DNA from: Actinomadura madurae
GTDB lineage: Bacteria > Actinomycetota > Actinomycetes > Streptosporangiales > Streptosporangiaceae
NCBI RefSeq assembly: GCF_900115095.1
Contig: NZ_FOVH01000008.1
Location: 337,556-401,555, forward strand
Reading direction: 5' to 3'
DNA: 64,000 bases
Notes under the pieces: model-generated
What the model saw: the letters and a program-made list of their open reading frames with translations, nothing else
What the model was told of the DNA's origin: nothing
Databases searched by the model: none
Made by a program: the position numbers and the translations under genes
Shown here: positions 1 through 8,780 of the stretch, in pieces
Layout of the letters: each line of letters begins with the position of its first letter
Numbering within the stretch: the stretch's first letter is position 1

Positions 1-34
1 CACCGCGGCGCCCGCCGGCGGAGCCCACCCTGGG

Positions 35-1414
35 TCAGGACGGGGGGCCCGGCGGCCCGTCCGGCCGGGAGCCGCCCGCCGGGGGTCCGCCCATCGGCGG
101 CCTGCCCGCGGGAGGCCCCGCCGGGTGCCCGCCCAGCGGCGGCCCGGCCGGGGCGGGAGCGCCCATCGGCGGCCCGCCGGGACCCGGTCCCGCCGGGTGC
201 TTGGGGTGGCGGCGGCGGAACGTGATCGCGATCCCGGCCGCGGCGATCGTCCCGCCGATGCCGAGCAGCAGCAGCACGGTGATCACCGGGCGGACCCACA
301 TCGGCCGCTCGATGACCTCCACCGGGCCGGGGTCCTCCTCGCCGAACCGCTTCTCGGCGGGCTTGGCCTGCGCCGGGCCCGGCCGCGCCGAGGCCAGCGA
401 GTCCGCCGCCGACAGCGCGCGGGCCGCGTGCACCTCGCCGAACCCGATCTCCGGGTCGTAGCCGCCCGAGGGGCCGCTCCGGGCGCTCTGCAGCAGCGCC
501 TGCGACACCAGCGCGGGCGCCATCTTCGGGTGCTTCGAGCGGATCAGCGCGGCGACACCGGAGACGAGCGCGCTGGAGTCGCTGGTGCCGCTGCTGACGA
601 AGTACTGCCCGTTCGGGCCGGCGACGGGCAGGCCCGCGCCCGGCGCGGACAGCACCACCGAGTAGTTCCGGTTGGAGAACGACGCGCGGGTGTGGCCCGG
701 CTCCGTCGCCGCCACCGCGATGACGCCCGGGTAGGACGCCGGGTAGGAGTACGGCGCGAACCCGTCGCCGTCCAGGGCGCCCGCGTCCTCGCCGTCGTTG
801 CCGACCGCCGAGACCACCACGACGCCCTTGCCGATGGCGTAGCCGATGGCCGCGCGCTCCGCCGGCACCTCCTCGTTCTTGCCCAGCGAGAGGTTGATGA
901 CGTCGGCGCCGTGGTCGGCGGCGTAGCGGATGCCGCGGGCGACCGCCTCGTCGGCCTTCTCGGACGTCCGGTAGCGGATGTAGCTGGCGTCCTCCTTCTC
1001 GCCGATCGCGCGGATCGCGAGAATGCGGGCCTGCGGCGCCATCCCCATGACGCCGGAGCCGCCGCCGGGGCCGTGGCCCTGGCCGGCGATCAGCGAGGCC
1101 ATCCCCGTGCCGTGCAGCCGCTTGGGCTGCGTCCCGGCGTCGACCTCGGCGAGCATGTTGGGGCCGGTGGTGACCTTGCCGCGCAGGTCCGCCTGCTCCG
1201 GGTCGACGCCGGAGTCGACGACCGCGACGGTCACGCCGGCGCCCCTGGTGACCTTCCAGGCGGCCTCCATGCCGAGGATGCCGAAGATCGGCTGCTGCCG
1301 GTCCCTGACCTCGTCGGCGTGCGCATGGACGGGCATGAGCCAGCTCCCGGCCAGCATCGCCGCGCCCACGCCCGCCGCCAGGCCGCGCCGCCGCGCCCGC
1401 TCCCCCGTCAGCAT
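35..1414 (-). CDS. Mycosin-like membrane-anchored subtilisin protease (S8)
   Basis: Secreted, membrane-tethered subtilisin-type serine protease of the mycosin group, which in actinobacteria works with type VII secretion. A signal peptide covers about residues 1-33, ending near AHA. The catalytic triad is visible: Asp67 in VVDSGV, His101 in HGTGMAS, Ser278 in SSGTSDSS; the oxyanion Asn lies in SAVGNDG. One C-terminal membrane helix (about 376-399) is followed by a Pro/Gly-rich tail. I start at ATG 1414 because it gives a clean signal peptide; a frame continuing far upstream is an artefact. The start overlaps the previous gene by 7 bases, so the two are translationally coupled. No other ESX component is visible in the window, so assignment to a secretion system is inference. 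Confidence 0.9.
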   Translation of the reverse strand: MLTGERARRRGLAAGVGAAMLAGSWLMPVHAHADEVRDRQQPIFGILGMEAAWKVTRGAGVTVAVVDSGVDPEQADLRGKVTTGPNMLAEVDAGTQPKRLHGTGMASLIAGQGHGPGGGSGVMGMAPQARILAIRAIGEKEDASYIRYRTSEKADEAVARGIRYAADHGADVINLSLGKNEEVPAERAAIGYAIGKGVVVVSAVGNDGEDAGALDGDGFAPYSYPASYPGVIAVAATEPGHTRASFSNRNYSVVLSAPGAGLPVAGPNGQYFVSSGTSDSSALVSGVAALIRSKHPKMAPALVSQALLQSARSGPSGGYDPEIGFGEVHAARALSAADSLASARPGPAQAKPAEKRFGEEDPGPVEVIERPMWVRPVITVLLLLGIGGTIAAAGIAITFRRRHPKHPAGPGPGGPPMGAPAPAGPPLGGHPAGPPAGRPPMGGPPAGGSRPDGPPGPPS

Positions 1415-2436
1415 CGCCACTCCGGCTGGTCGCAGTCGGGCAGCGCCTTGGCCGCCATGGTCCGCGCGATGGCGTGGCCGATCTGCGGGGCCGGCGCGAA
1501 CGGCTCGCCCGGCCGGCGCTTGGTGACGGCGGACGCGGGGCGCCCGTCGGCCTGGCCTGACGTCGTCAGCACCACGTACGGGCCGCCGCGGTCGATCGTG
1601 CGGTCCTGCCTGGCCTTGTCGGTGAACCGGGCGGACGCCGTGCCCGGGAAGGCGGCGGCGTGCAGCGCGGGCCGCACCGTGCCGGACCCGTCCGGGCCCT
1701 GCGAGCCGGGCAGTTCCTTGTACGCCTTGTCGGCCTTCCACACGTCGGGGAACGCCACCACGCCCACGGTGACGACGATGCCCTGGAGCTGGTCGACGTA
1801 GGTGGCGCGCAGGACGGCACGGCAGCCGTGCTTCCCGACCGTCCTCGCGATCTCCTCGTCGACCGCCTGGGCGCAGCCGGTGTCGGGGACGATGCCGGTC
1901 CTGGTGGCGTACTCGACGCGGTTGCCCGGCGGCCGGTAGCTGATCTTCTGCGGGAAGACGCGCCGCGCGGGCCAGGCCTGCCAGCGGCGCGCGACCTCCT
2001 TGTCGGCGGCGATGCGCAGCTCGGCGGCCGTGGGCTCGCGGTTGAGGGTCGTCCACGCGCCGGTGAGGGAGATCCCGGTGGTGACCAGGTAGCAGCAGCC
2101 GATGACCAGTGCCACGACCATCCACTGGCGCCCGGTCAGGCCCAGCACCGTCGGCCGGCCGGCCGTGCCCGGCGGGCGCGGCGGCGGACCCATCGGCCGT
2201 GGCGGGCCGCCGTAGGGGCCGCCGTGGGGGCCGCCGTGGGGGCCGCCGTGGGGGCCGCCGTGGGGGCCGCCGTGGGGGCCGCCGTGGGGGCCGCCGTGCG
2301 GGCCGCCCGGCGGAGGGCCGGCGCCGGGCGCGCCCGGACCGCCGGGCGCGCCGGGATTCGCGGGCATGCCGGGCCGATGCGGGGGCCGCGGCGGGGGCGG
2401 CTGCTGAGAAGGGGGCAGGAATGCCACAACAGTCAA
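1408..2436 (-). CDS. Single-pass membrane protein with Gly-Gly-Pro-His repeat N-terminus
   Basis: No family recognised. About 342 residues: residues 1-95 are Pro/Gly-rich with tandem GGPH units encoded by a 12-bp DNA repeat, a membrane helix lies at about 104-127, and about 210 residues follow that should be outside the cell. The C-terminal part is soluble-looking and ends in a Cys. It overlaps the mycosin start by 7 bases, so it probably works with that protease, as a partner or substrate (inference). The start is uncertain: TTG 2436 gives the full frame, GTG at 2427 is an alternative, and neither has a good ribosome-binding site. Confidence 0.75.
   Translation of the reverse strand: MTVVAFLPPSQQPPPPRPPHRPGMPANPGAPGGPGAPGAGPPPGGPHGGPHGGPHGGPHGGPHGGPHGGPHGGPYGGPPRPMGPPPRPPGTAGRPTVLGLTGRQWMVVALVIGCCYLVTTGISLTGAWTTLNREPTAAELRIAADKEVARRWQAWPARRVFPQKISYRPPGNRVEYATRTGIVPDTGCAQAVDEEIARTVGKHGCRAVLRATYVDQLQGIVVTVGVVAFPDVWKADKAYKELPGSQGPDGSGTVRPALHAAAFPGTASARFTDKARQDRTIDRGGPYVVLTTSGQADGRPASAVTKRRPGEPFAPAPQIGHAIARTMAAKALPDCDQPEWRC
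2209..2304. repeat. 12-bp tandem repeat, 8 units
   Basis: Eight consecutive copies of GCCGTGGGGGCC, the outer two each with a single change. They encode the GGPH repeats of the overlapping minus-strand protein. Such a perfect DNA repeat is prone to copy-number change by slippage. Confidence 0.95.
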
Positions 2437-2530
2437 GATTAACGGCGCTTCGCGATATTCCGCCTGTCATCCAGGTAACGGCCCCGTCCGGCACGTCGTG
2501 ACATGGGCTTTCCCGGCGGGGCGGGCGACC

Positions 2531-2557
2531 GGGAATGCGGCGGCACATGGCAGGGTT
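2531..2557 (+). promoter_or_regulatory. SigR-like promoter of moeZ (GGGAAT-N18-GTT)
   Basis: GGGAAT at 2531-2536 and GTT at 2555-2557 are separated by exactly 18 bases, matching the GGAAT-N18-GTT promoter of the thiol-stress sigma factor SigR/SigH of actinobacteria. It lies about 65 bases upstream of the moeZ start. The same arrangement precedes the helicase gene near 23.2 kb. Confidence 0.5.
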
Positions 2558-2621
2558 GTGCGGGTGAGGACGACGTAGTCCCGCCCTCCGTAACGCCAGC
2601 GTCAGCACAGGAGCATCCACC

Positions 2622-3803
2622 GTGTCGTTGCCACCTCTGGTCGAGCCCGCCCCGGAGCTCACCCGCGACGAGGTCAACCGCTACTCGCGGCACCTGATCA
2701 TCCCCGACGTGGGCATGGCCGGGCAGAAGCGCCTCAAGAACGCCAAGGTCCTGGTCGTCGGCGCGGGCGGCCTCGGCTCCCCCGCCCTGCTCTACCTGGC
2801 CGCGGCCGGCGTGGGCACGCTCGGCGTCATCGACTTCGACGTCGTGGACGAGTCCAACCTGCAGCGCCAGATCATCCACCGGCAGTCCTCCCTCGGGAAG
2901 CCCAAGGTGGAGTCGGCCGCCGAGACCGTCCGCGAGATCAACCCGCTGATCGACGTGGTCGTGCACGACACCGCGCTCGACCGCGACAACATCATGGACA
3001 TCTTCGCCGGCTACGACCTCATCGTGGACGGCACCGACAACTTCGCGACGCGCTACATGGTGAACGACGCGGCCGTGCTGCTCGGCAAGCCGTACGTGTG
3101 GGGGTCGATCTACCGGTTCGACGGGCAGGCGTCCGTCTTCTGGGCCGAGCACGGCCCCTGCTACCGCTGCCTCTACCCCGAGCCGCCGCCGCCCGGCATG
3201 GTGCCGTCCTGCGCGGAGGGCGGGGTGCTCGGCGTCCTGTGCGCGTCTATCGGCTCCATCCAGGTGAACGAGGCCATCAAGCTGCTGACCGGCATCGGCG
3301 AGCCGCTCGTCGGCCGCCTGATGATCTACGACGCGCTGGAGATGGCGTACCGGTCGGTCAAGGTCCGCAAGGACCCCGAGTGCCCGCTGTGCGGCAAGAA
3401 CCCGACGCAGACCGAGCTGCTGGAGGACTACGAGGCCTTCTGCGGCGCGGTCTCCGAGGAGGCCAGCGAGGCGGCGAAGGACTCCACGATCTCCGTCCAG
3501 GACCTCAAGGGCATGCAGGACCGCGGCGACGACATCTTCCTCGTGGACGTCCGCGAGCCCAACGAGTACGAGATCGTCTCGATCCCGGGCGCGACGCTGA
3601 TCCCGAAGGGCGAGTTCCTGAACGGCTCCGCGCTGGAGCGCCTCCCGCAGGACAAGAAGATCGTCCTGCACTGCAAGTCGGGCGTCCGCTCCGCCGAGGC
3701 GCTCGCCGTCGTGAAGAGCGCCGGCTTCGGCGACGCCGTCCACGTCGGCGGCGGCATCCTGGCGTGGGTCAACCAGATCGACCCCAGCCAGCCCAGCTAC
3801 TGA
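2622..3803 (+). CDS. moeZ: MoeZ: adenylyltransferase/sulfurtransferase (MoeB-rhodanese fusion)
   Basis: Activates small ubiquitin-like sulfur carriers by C-terminal adenylation and transfers sulfur to form a thiocarboxylate, serving molybdopterin, thiamine, cysteine or secondary-metabolite pathways. The N-terminal E1-like domain has the nucleotide loop GAGGLG at 47-52 and four zinc cysteines as CYRC (180, 183) and CPLC (254, 257). The C-terminal rhodanese domain (about 290-390) has the active-site loop CKSGVR with Cys351. The length of 393 aa is normal. The GTG start at 2622 has a CAGGAG ribosome-binding site. A SigR-like promoter lies upstream and a strong hairpin terminator follows. No sulfur-carrier gene is adjacent. 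Confidence 0.96.
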   Translation: MSLPPLVEPAPELTRDEVNRYSRHLIIPDVGMAGQKRLKNAKVLVVGAGGLGSPALLYLAAAGVGTLGVIDFDVVDESNLQRQIIHRQSSLGKPKVESAAETVREINPLIDVVVHDTALDRDNIMDIFAGYDLIVDGTDNFATRYMVNDAAVLLGKPYVWGSIYRFDGQASVFWAEHGPCYRCLYPEPPPPGMVPSCAEGGVLGVLCASIGSIQVNEAIKLLTGIGEPLVGRLMIYDALEMAYRSVKVRKDPECPLCGKNPTQTELLEDYEAFCGAVSEEASEAAKDSTISVQDLKGMQDRGDDIFLVDVREPNEYEIVSIPGATLIPKGEFLNGSALERLPQDKKIVLHCKSGVRSAEALAVVKSAGFGDAVHVGGGILAWVNQIDPSQPSY

Positions 3804-3817
3804 TCCCGCTCCACCTC

Positions 3818-3846
3818 CGAAGGGCCCCGGTCTCCGGGGCCCTTCG
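3818..3846 (+). terminator. Hairpin terminator after moeZ
   Basis: Perfect 13-bp stem CGAAGGGCCCCGG / CCGGGGCCCTTCG around a 3-base loop TCT, 15 bases after the moeZ stop. It lies between convergent genes, so it can act on both. Confidence 0.85.
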
Positions 3847-3855
3847 CCGTCCCGG

Positions 3856-4542
3856 TCACCGGCCGCGCAGGATCAGCCGGGCCAGGCGGCGGGGGCGCTT
3901 GCGGTGCCATTCCGCGCGCTCGTTGGACCGCGGGAACGGCTCGTCCGGCACGGGGACGCCGAGGAACGCGCACAGCGGCTTCCAGCCGTCGGCGACGTCG
4001 AAGACCAGGAGGCGCTCGGGCGGGAGCGCGGCCCGCACCTCGGCGATGTGCCGCTCGTAGACGCCGAGGACGTGGTCGCGGTCGCCGATGCGCCCGCCGA
4101 AGACGCGGTCGTGGACGGTCGCGCGAGCCATCCGCGGGTAGAGCGCGAAGTCCGGCGACCGCCGCGCCACCAGCCACCGGACGATCCGCCGGCGGAGGGG
4201 CAGGCGGCGCTCCTCCAGGGCGCGGGCGAAGATGGTCGTGCTGACGCTCTCGTACCAGCGCTCCGGGTCGCGGACGGTCAGGACCACCTTCGCCTCGGGA
4301 TAGTGCTCGGCGAGTTCCCGCCAGTAGGACGCGGCGGGCCAGTCGAGCGCGGACTCGAAACCGGCGAACACCTCGTCCCAGCCGGTGGAGCGGCCCTCGC
4401 CGATGTCGAGCCACTGCCGGACGCGCCGCGGCTCGGCGATGACCACCGACATGTGGTAGCAGGGGCCGAGGCCGAGCTCCTCCAGCGCGGCCTTGAGCGA
4501 GGCCGTGCCCGTCCTGCCGAATCCCGCGCCGATCACCTTCAT
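3856..4542 (-). CDS. Sulfotransferase-family protein
   Basis: P-loop sulfotransferase (Sulfotransfer_4-like) expected to move a sulfuryl group from PAPS to an alcohol or amine. The N-terminal phosphosulfate loop GAGFGRTGTASLK lies at residues 5-17, and VRDPERWYES near residue 97 fits the 3'-phosphate-binding motif. 228 aa is typical for this small group. It is divergently transcribed from the acyl-AMP ligase operon with only 87 bases between starts, so it may share control or substrates with it; this link is inference. ATG 4542 is the only sensible start. Confidence 0.85.
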   Translation of the reverse strand: MKVIGAGFGRTGTASLKAALEELGLGPCYHMSVVIAEPRRVRQWLDIGEGRSTGWDEVFAGFESALDWPAASYWRELAEHYPEAKVVLTVRDPERWYESVSTTIFARALEERRLPLRRRIVRWLVARRSPDFALYPRMARATVHDRVFGGRIGDRDHVLGVYERHIAEVRAALPPERLLVFDVADGWKPLCAFLGVPVPDEPFPRSNERAEWHRKRPRRLARLILRGR

Positions 4543-4629
4543 GGCGACTCCGTCCTCTGATCGGATTCTGATGCGCGCCGCCTACGTTCACGGGTGAACG
4601 CATTGTCCGCGGAACCGGGGAGCCGAGCA

Positions 4630-6087
4630 ATGAGCCTTTTTCCGGGATCCCTTCTCGCCGCGCTGCGGGAGTCGCCGCGCACCCCGGCGTTCGAGCACGC
4701 CGGCCGGGTCGTCTCCCGGGGCGAGCTGCTGGGGCTCATCGGCACGGCGGCGGCCGGGCTGCGGGACGCGGGGTTCCGCCCGGGGACGGGCCTCGCCGTC
4801 CGCGCCGAGGTCTCGCCGGAGGCGTTCGCCGCGCAGATCGCCGCGCACGTGGTCGGCTGCCGGGTCGTCGGCGTGCGGCCCGGGTATCCGGCCGGGCAGC
4901 TCGCGCACGTGCTGGGCATGGGCGTGGACGCCGTCCTCGTGGACGCGCCGGGCGCGACGCCGGAGATGCTCGCGGCGGCCGGGACGCTCCGGGTCCTGCC
5001 GCTCGGGACCCTGCTGGACGGCCGGCGGCAGGCGCTCGACATCACGGCCCGCCCGGACGACGTGGCGCTGCTGGCGTTCACCAGCGGCAGCACCGGGCGG
5101 CCGAAGGGCTGCGCGATCACCTACCGGGCGCTGAGCGAGCACTGGGCGTGGCAGCCGCGCGCCTGGGGGCCGGTCGCGGCGGAGTTCGCCGCGGCGTTCG
5201 AGCGGTACCTGCTGTTCGGCACGCTGGCCAGCATGGTCGTCTTCGAGTTCCTCGCGCCGTGCCTGCTCGGCGGCGGCACCGCGGTGATCCCCGAGGACGA
5301 CGGCCGGCCCCTGTTCCCGTACGCGATCGAGCGGTACGGGATCACCGGCTCCATCGTGACCGTCCCGCGGCTCGGCCGGATGCTCGGTCTCCTGCGGGAC
5401 GATCCGGGCGCGGCCCGGAGCCTGCGGGCGCTGATGGTGTCGGGGTCGCCGCTCGGGCCGCACCGGCTCGCGGAGGCCGTGGAGCGGCTCGGCCCGGTCG
5501 TCTACAACGGGTACGGGCAGACGGAGGCGGGTTCCATCTCGATGCTGACGCCCGCCGGCATCGCGGCGGGCGACCTGGCCTCGGTCGGCCGCCCGCATCC
5601 GGGCGTCGAGATCGACGTCGAGGCCGGGACGGGCGAGATCCTCGTGCGCAGCCCGTCCATGATGACGGGCTACTGGGACGACCCCGGCGAGACGCGGGAC
5701 GTCCTGCGGGACGGCCGGCTGCGCACCCGCGACCTCGGCCGCCTGGACGAGCACGGCCGCCTGCACCTGTCGGGCCGCGCCCGCGACGTGATCATGGTGA
5801 ACGCCATGGTGGTGTACGCCGGCCCGATCGAGCGGGTCCTGGCCGGGCATCCGGACGTCGCCGAGGCGTACGTGGCCGGCGCCCCCGACGAGGAGACGGG
5901 CGAGGCCGTGCACGCGTTCGTCGTCCCGGCGCACGGGCGCCGTCCGGGCGGCGGGGCGCTGCGCGACCTCGTCCGGGACGAGCTCGGCGCGGACAGCGTT
6001 CCGCGGACGATCACCGTCGTGCCCGCCGTCCCCACCTCCGCCGCGGGAAAGCCCGACAAGCGCGCCCTGTTGGACGGCCGCTTCTGA
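4630..6087 (+). CDS. AMP-forming acyl-CoA/acid ligase (ANL superfamily)
   Basis: Activates a carboxylic acid as acyl-AMP and probably passes it to CoA. ANL motifs are in order: TSGSTGRPKG (about 152-161), YGQTEAG (about 294), a hinge region GRLRTRDLGRLDE (about 362), SGRARDVIMVNAM and the catalytic Lys in AAGKPDKR near 475. It is 485 aa, short for the superfamily. I prefer ATG 4630, with GGGGAG upstream, over GTG 4594. It is the first gene of a plus-strand operon running to 11438; the next gene starts 69 bases later. No carrier protein or thioesterase is nearby, so CoA is the likelier acceptor. The substrate is unknown. Confidence 0.88.
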   Translation: MSLFPGSLLAALRESPRTPAFEHAGRVVSRGELLGLIGTAAAGLRDAGFRPGTGLAVRAEVSPEAFAAQIAAHVVGCRVVGVRPGYPAGQLAHVLGMGVDAVLVDAPGATPEMLAAAGTLRVLPLGTLLDGRRQALDITARPDDVALLAFTSGSTGRPKGCAITYRALSEHWAWQPRAWGPVAAEFAAAFERYLLFGTLASMVVFEFLAPCLLGGGTAVIPEDDGRPLFPYAIERYGITGSIVTVPRLGRMLGLLRDDPGAARSLRALMVSGSPLGPHRLAEAVERLGPVVYNGYGQTEAGSISMLTPAGIAAGDLASVGRPHPGVEIDVEAGTGEILVRSPSMMTGYWDDPGETRDVLRDGRLRTRDLGRLDEHGRLHLSGRARDVIMVNAMVVYAGPIERVLAGHPDVAEAYVAGAPDEETGEAVHAFVVPAHGRRPGGGALRDLVRDELGADSVPRTITVVPAVPTSAAGKPDKRALLDGRF

Positions 6088-6156
6088 TCAAGCTCTGAGA
6101 TTCGCCGCGTTGACTGGGATTGACCGTTCAATCACCTCGTCGTGGCGGAGGGTGTC

Positions 6157-7731
6157 GTGCCGAACCGAGCTCTGGACTACCTGGTGATCGGCGCCGGGCC
6201 GGCGGGCCTGCAGCTGGGCCAGCTGATGGCGAAGGCGGGGCGGAGGTACCTGATCCTGGAGGCCGGCCCCGCGCCGGGCATGTTCTTCAGGACGTTCCCC
6301 AGGCACCGCACGCTCATCTCCACCAACAAGAAGCACACCGGGACGGACGACCCGGAGCTCAACCTCCGGATGGACTGGAACTCGTTACTGTCCGACGACC
6401 CCGACCTGCTGTTCACCCGCTACAGCGACCGCTACTTCCCCGCCGCGGACGACCTGGTGCGGTACCTCGGCGACTTCGCCGAGCGCCACGAGCTGAACAT
6501 CGCCTACGGCACCCGCGCCGTCCGGGTCGCCCGTGACGGCCACGGCCGCTTCCTGGTCACGGACGACCACGGGGAGACCCGCGCGGCGGAGCGGGTGGTC
6601 GTCGCGACCGGTTTCACCCGGCCGAACGTCCCGCCGATCCCGGGCGTGGAGACGGCCGAGCTCTACGGCGAGCACCCGACCGACCCGCGCGAGTACGTGG
6701 ACAGGCGCGTCCTCATCATCGGCAAGGGGAACTCGGCGTTCGAGACGGCGGAGAACCTGACCGAGACGGCCGCGGTGATCCACGTCGCCGGGCCGCGCTC
6801 GCTCCGGCTGGCGTGGCGCACGCACTTCGTCGGGCACGTGCGCGCCGTCAACAACAACTTCCTCGACACCTACCAGCTCAAGTCGCAGAACGCGGTGCTG
6901 GACGGGGAGGTCCGGCGCATCGAGCGGCGCCCGGACGGGCGCTACCTGGTGACGGTCGCGTTCGTCCGCGCCGACGAGGTCACCAAGGACATCCCCTACG
7001 ACCGGGTGATCGTCTGCACGGGGTTCCGGCTGGACGCGTCGATCTTCGACGCGGGCTGCCGCCCGGAGCTGACGATCGCGGACCGGTTCCCCGCGCTGAC
7101 CCCCGCCTACGAGTCGGTCAACGTGCCCGGCCTGTTCTTCGCCGGGACGCTGACGCAGTCGCGCGACTTCAAGCACGGCACGAGCGGCTTCATCCACGGG
7201 TTCCGGTACGGGGCGCGGGCGCTGCACCGCATCCTGGAGCACCGGTACCACGGCGCCGCGTGGCCCGGCCGCGCGCTCGCGGCGGACCCCGGGGAGCTGG
7301 CGGCGGCGGTGCTGGCCAGGGTGAACCGCAGCTCGGCGCTGTGGCAGCAGTTCGGCGTGCTCGCCGACGTGATCGTCCTGGACGGCGACGGCGGGGCCCG
7401 CTACCTGGAGGAGCTCCCGGCCGGCTTCCAGGAGCCGCCGGTCGCCGGCGCCGGGCCCGGCGGCCACTTCACCGTCACGCTCGACTACGGCCCCGGCCAC
7501 GACGAGGCCGACCCGTTCGACGTCTCGGTGACGCGGATCGCGCAGAGCGACGCGGCGGGCGCGCACGAGGGCCACTACCTGCACCCGATCGTCCGGCACC
7601 ACCTGGACGGCGAGGTCGCGGCCGTCCACCATGTCACCGAGAACCTGGAGAACGACTGGACCTCGGAGGAGGTCCACGCCGCGCCGCTGCGGGAGTTCTT
7701 CGCCCGGCGGACCGCCTCCGCGCCGGTGTGA
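6157..7731 (+). CDS. FAD-dependent NAD(P)-binding oxidoreductase, FOXRED2/monooxygenase-like
   Basis: Flavoprotein with two dinucleotide-binding folds: FAD loop GAGPAG at 11-16 and a second loop GKGNSA near 189, as in flavin monooxygenases and FOXRED2-like proteins. A conserved ATGF segment precedes the second domain. The C-terminal 130 residues after the oxidoreductase core are unassigned and may form a partner-binding domain. I choose GTG 6157 because GGAGGG sits just upstream; GTG 6142 lacks one. It ends 2 bases before the FMN oxidase gene, so they are co-translated. The likely reaction is hydroxylation or oxidation of an activated acid or amine made in this operon; the substrate cannot be read. 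Confidence 0.85.
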   Translation: MPNRALDYLVIGAGPAGLQLGQLMAKAGRRYLILEAGPAPGMFFRTFPRHRTLISTNKKHTGTDDPELNLRMDWNSLLSDDPDLLFTRYSDRYFPAADDLVRYLGDFAERHELNIAYGTRAVRVARDGHGRFLVTDDHGETRAAERVVVATGFTRPNVPPIPGVETAELYGEHPTDPREYVDRRVLIIGKGNSAFETAENLTETAAVIHVAGPRSLRLAWRTHFVGHVRAVNNNFLDTYQLKSQNAVLDGEVRRIERRPDGRYLVTVAFVRADEVTKDIPYDRVIVCTGFRLDASIFDAGCRPELTIADRFPALTPAYESVNVPGLFFAGTLTQSRDFKHGTSGFIHGFRYGARALHRILEHRYHGAAWPGRALAADPGELAAAVLARVNRSSALWQQFGVLADVIVLDGDGGARYLEELPAGFQEPPVAGAGPGGHFTVTLDYGPGHDEADPFDVSVTRIAQSDAAGAHEGHYLHPIVRHHLDGEVAAVHHVTENLENDWTSEEVHAAPLREFFARRTASAPV

Positions 7732-7733
7732 CG

Positions 7734-8780
7734 ATGCGGTCACCGGCCACGCTGCGCGAGTTCGAGGCGGCGGCCCGCGAGCGCCTCGCCCCTGCGCACC
7801 GCGACTACTTCGCGGGCGGCGCGGGCGACGAGGCCGCCCTGCGCGCCAACGAGGCCGCGTTCGGACGTCTCTCGCTGGTCCCCCGCGTGTTCGCCGGGGT
7901 CGAGAAGCCCGAGCCGGGCATCACGCTGCTCGGCGACCGCGCGTCGATGCCCGTCCTCATCGCGCCGACCGCGTTCCACCGGCTCGCCGCCCCCGAGGGC
8001 GAGCGGGCCACGGCGCGGGCGGCGGCCCGCGCCGAGACGATCATGATGGTGAGCATGGCCGCGACCGTCGCGGTCGGGGACGTCGCGGCGGCGGCGCCCG
8101 AGGCCCGGCTGTGGTTCCAGCTCTTCGTCCAGCCGGACATGGCCTTCACCGAGACGCTCGTGCGGCGGGCGGAGGCGGCCGGGTGCGGCGCGCTGGTCGT
8201 CACGGCCGACGCGCCGGTGCTCGCCCGGCGCCCGCGGGACGAGCGCAACGGCTTCCACGACCTGCCCCCGGGGCTGTGCTGCGAGAACATGCGGGGCGGC
8301 GGGCGGGTGCGCCCGATCGCCTTCTCCCCCGCGGTCTCCTGGGAGCACCTCGACCGGCTCCGGGACATGACGTCCCTGCCGATCGTGCTGAAGGGCGTCC
8401 TGCATCCGGCGGACGCGCGCGAGGCCCTCGGGCACGGCGTGTCGGCGCTGATCGTCTCCAACCACGGCGGGCGGCAGCTCGACGCGGCCCCGGCCACCGT
8501 CGACGTCCTGCCGGACATCGTGGCCGCGGTCGGCGGGGCCGTGCCGGTCCTGCTGGACGGCGGGATCCGGCGCGGCACCGACGTGCTGAAGGCGCTCGCG
8601 CTCGGCGCCGCGGCGGTGGCGGTCGGCCGGCCCGTCGTGTGGGGCCTGGCCGTCGCCGGGGAGCAGGGCGCGTGCGACGTGCTCGGGCTGCTGCGCGCGG
8701 AGGTCGAGGAGGCGCTGGCGCTGTGCGGCGCGGCGTCCGTCCGCGACCTGCGACCGGACATGGTGCGGCGCGCATGGTGA
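7734..8780 (+). CDS. FMN-dependent alpha-hydroxy acid oxidase/dehydrogenase
   Basis: TIM-barrel flavoprotein of the glycolate oxidase/lactate oxidase/mandelate dehydrogenase family, converting an alpha-hydroxy acid to the alpha-keto acid. Family residues are present: LWFQLFV, the FMN-binding Lys in LKGVLHPADA (about 220), the catalytic SNHGGRQLD (His near 244, substrate-binding Arg near 247) and DGGIRRGTDVLKALALGA near the C-terminus. 348 aa is normal. The gene begins 2 bases after the flavoprotein stop and overlaps the next start by 7 bases. In secondary metabolism this family makes arylglyoxylates (hydroxymandelate oxidase), but the side-chain specificity here is unknown. Confidence 0.92.
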   Translation: MRSPATLREFEAAARERLAPAHRDYFAGGAGDEAALRANEAAFGRLSLVPRVFAGVEKPEPGITLLGDRASMPVLIAPTAFHRLAAPEGERATARAAARAETIMMVSMAATVAVGDVAAAAPEARLWFQLFVQPDMAFTETLVRRAEAAGCGALVVTADAPVLARRPRDERNGFHDLPPGLCCENMRGGGRVRPIAFSPAVSWEHLDRLRDMTSLPIVLKGVLHPADAREALGHGVSALIVSNHGGRQLDAAPATVDVLPDIVAAVGGAVPVLLDGGIRRGTDVLKALALGAAAVAVGRPVVWGLAVAGEQGACDVLGLLRAEVEEALALCGAASVRDLRPDMVRRAW

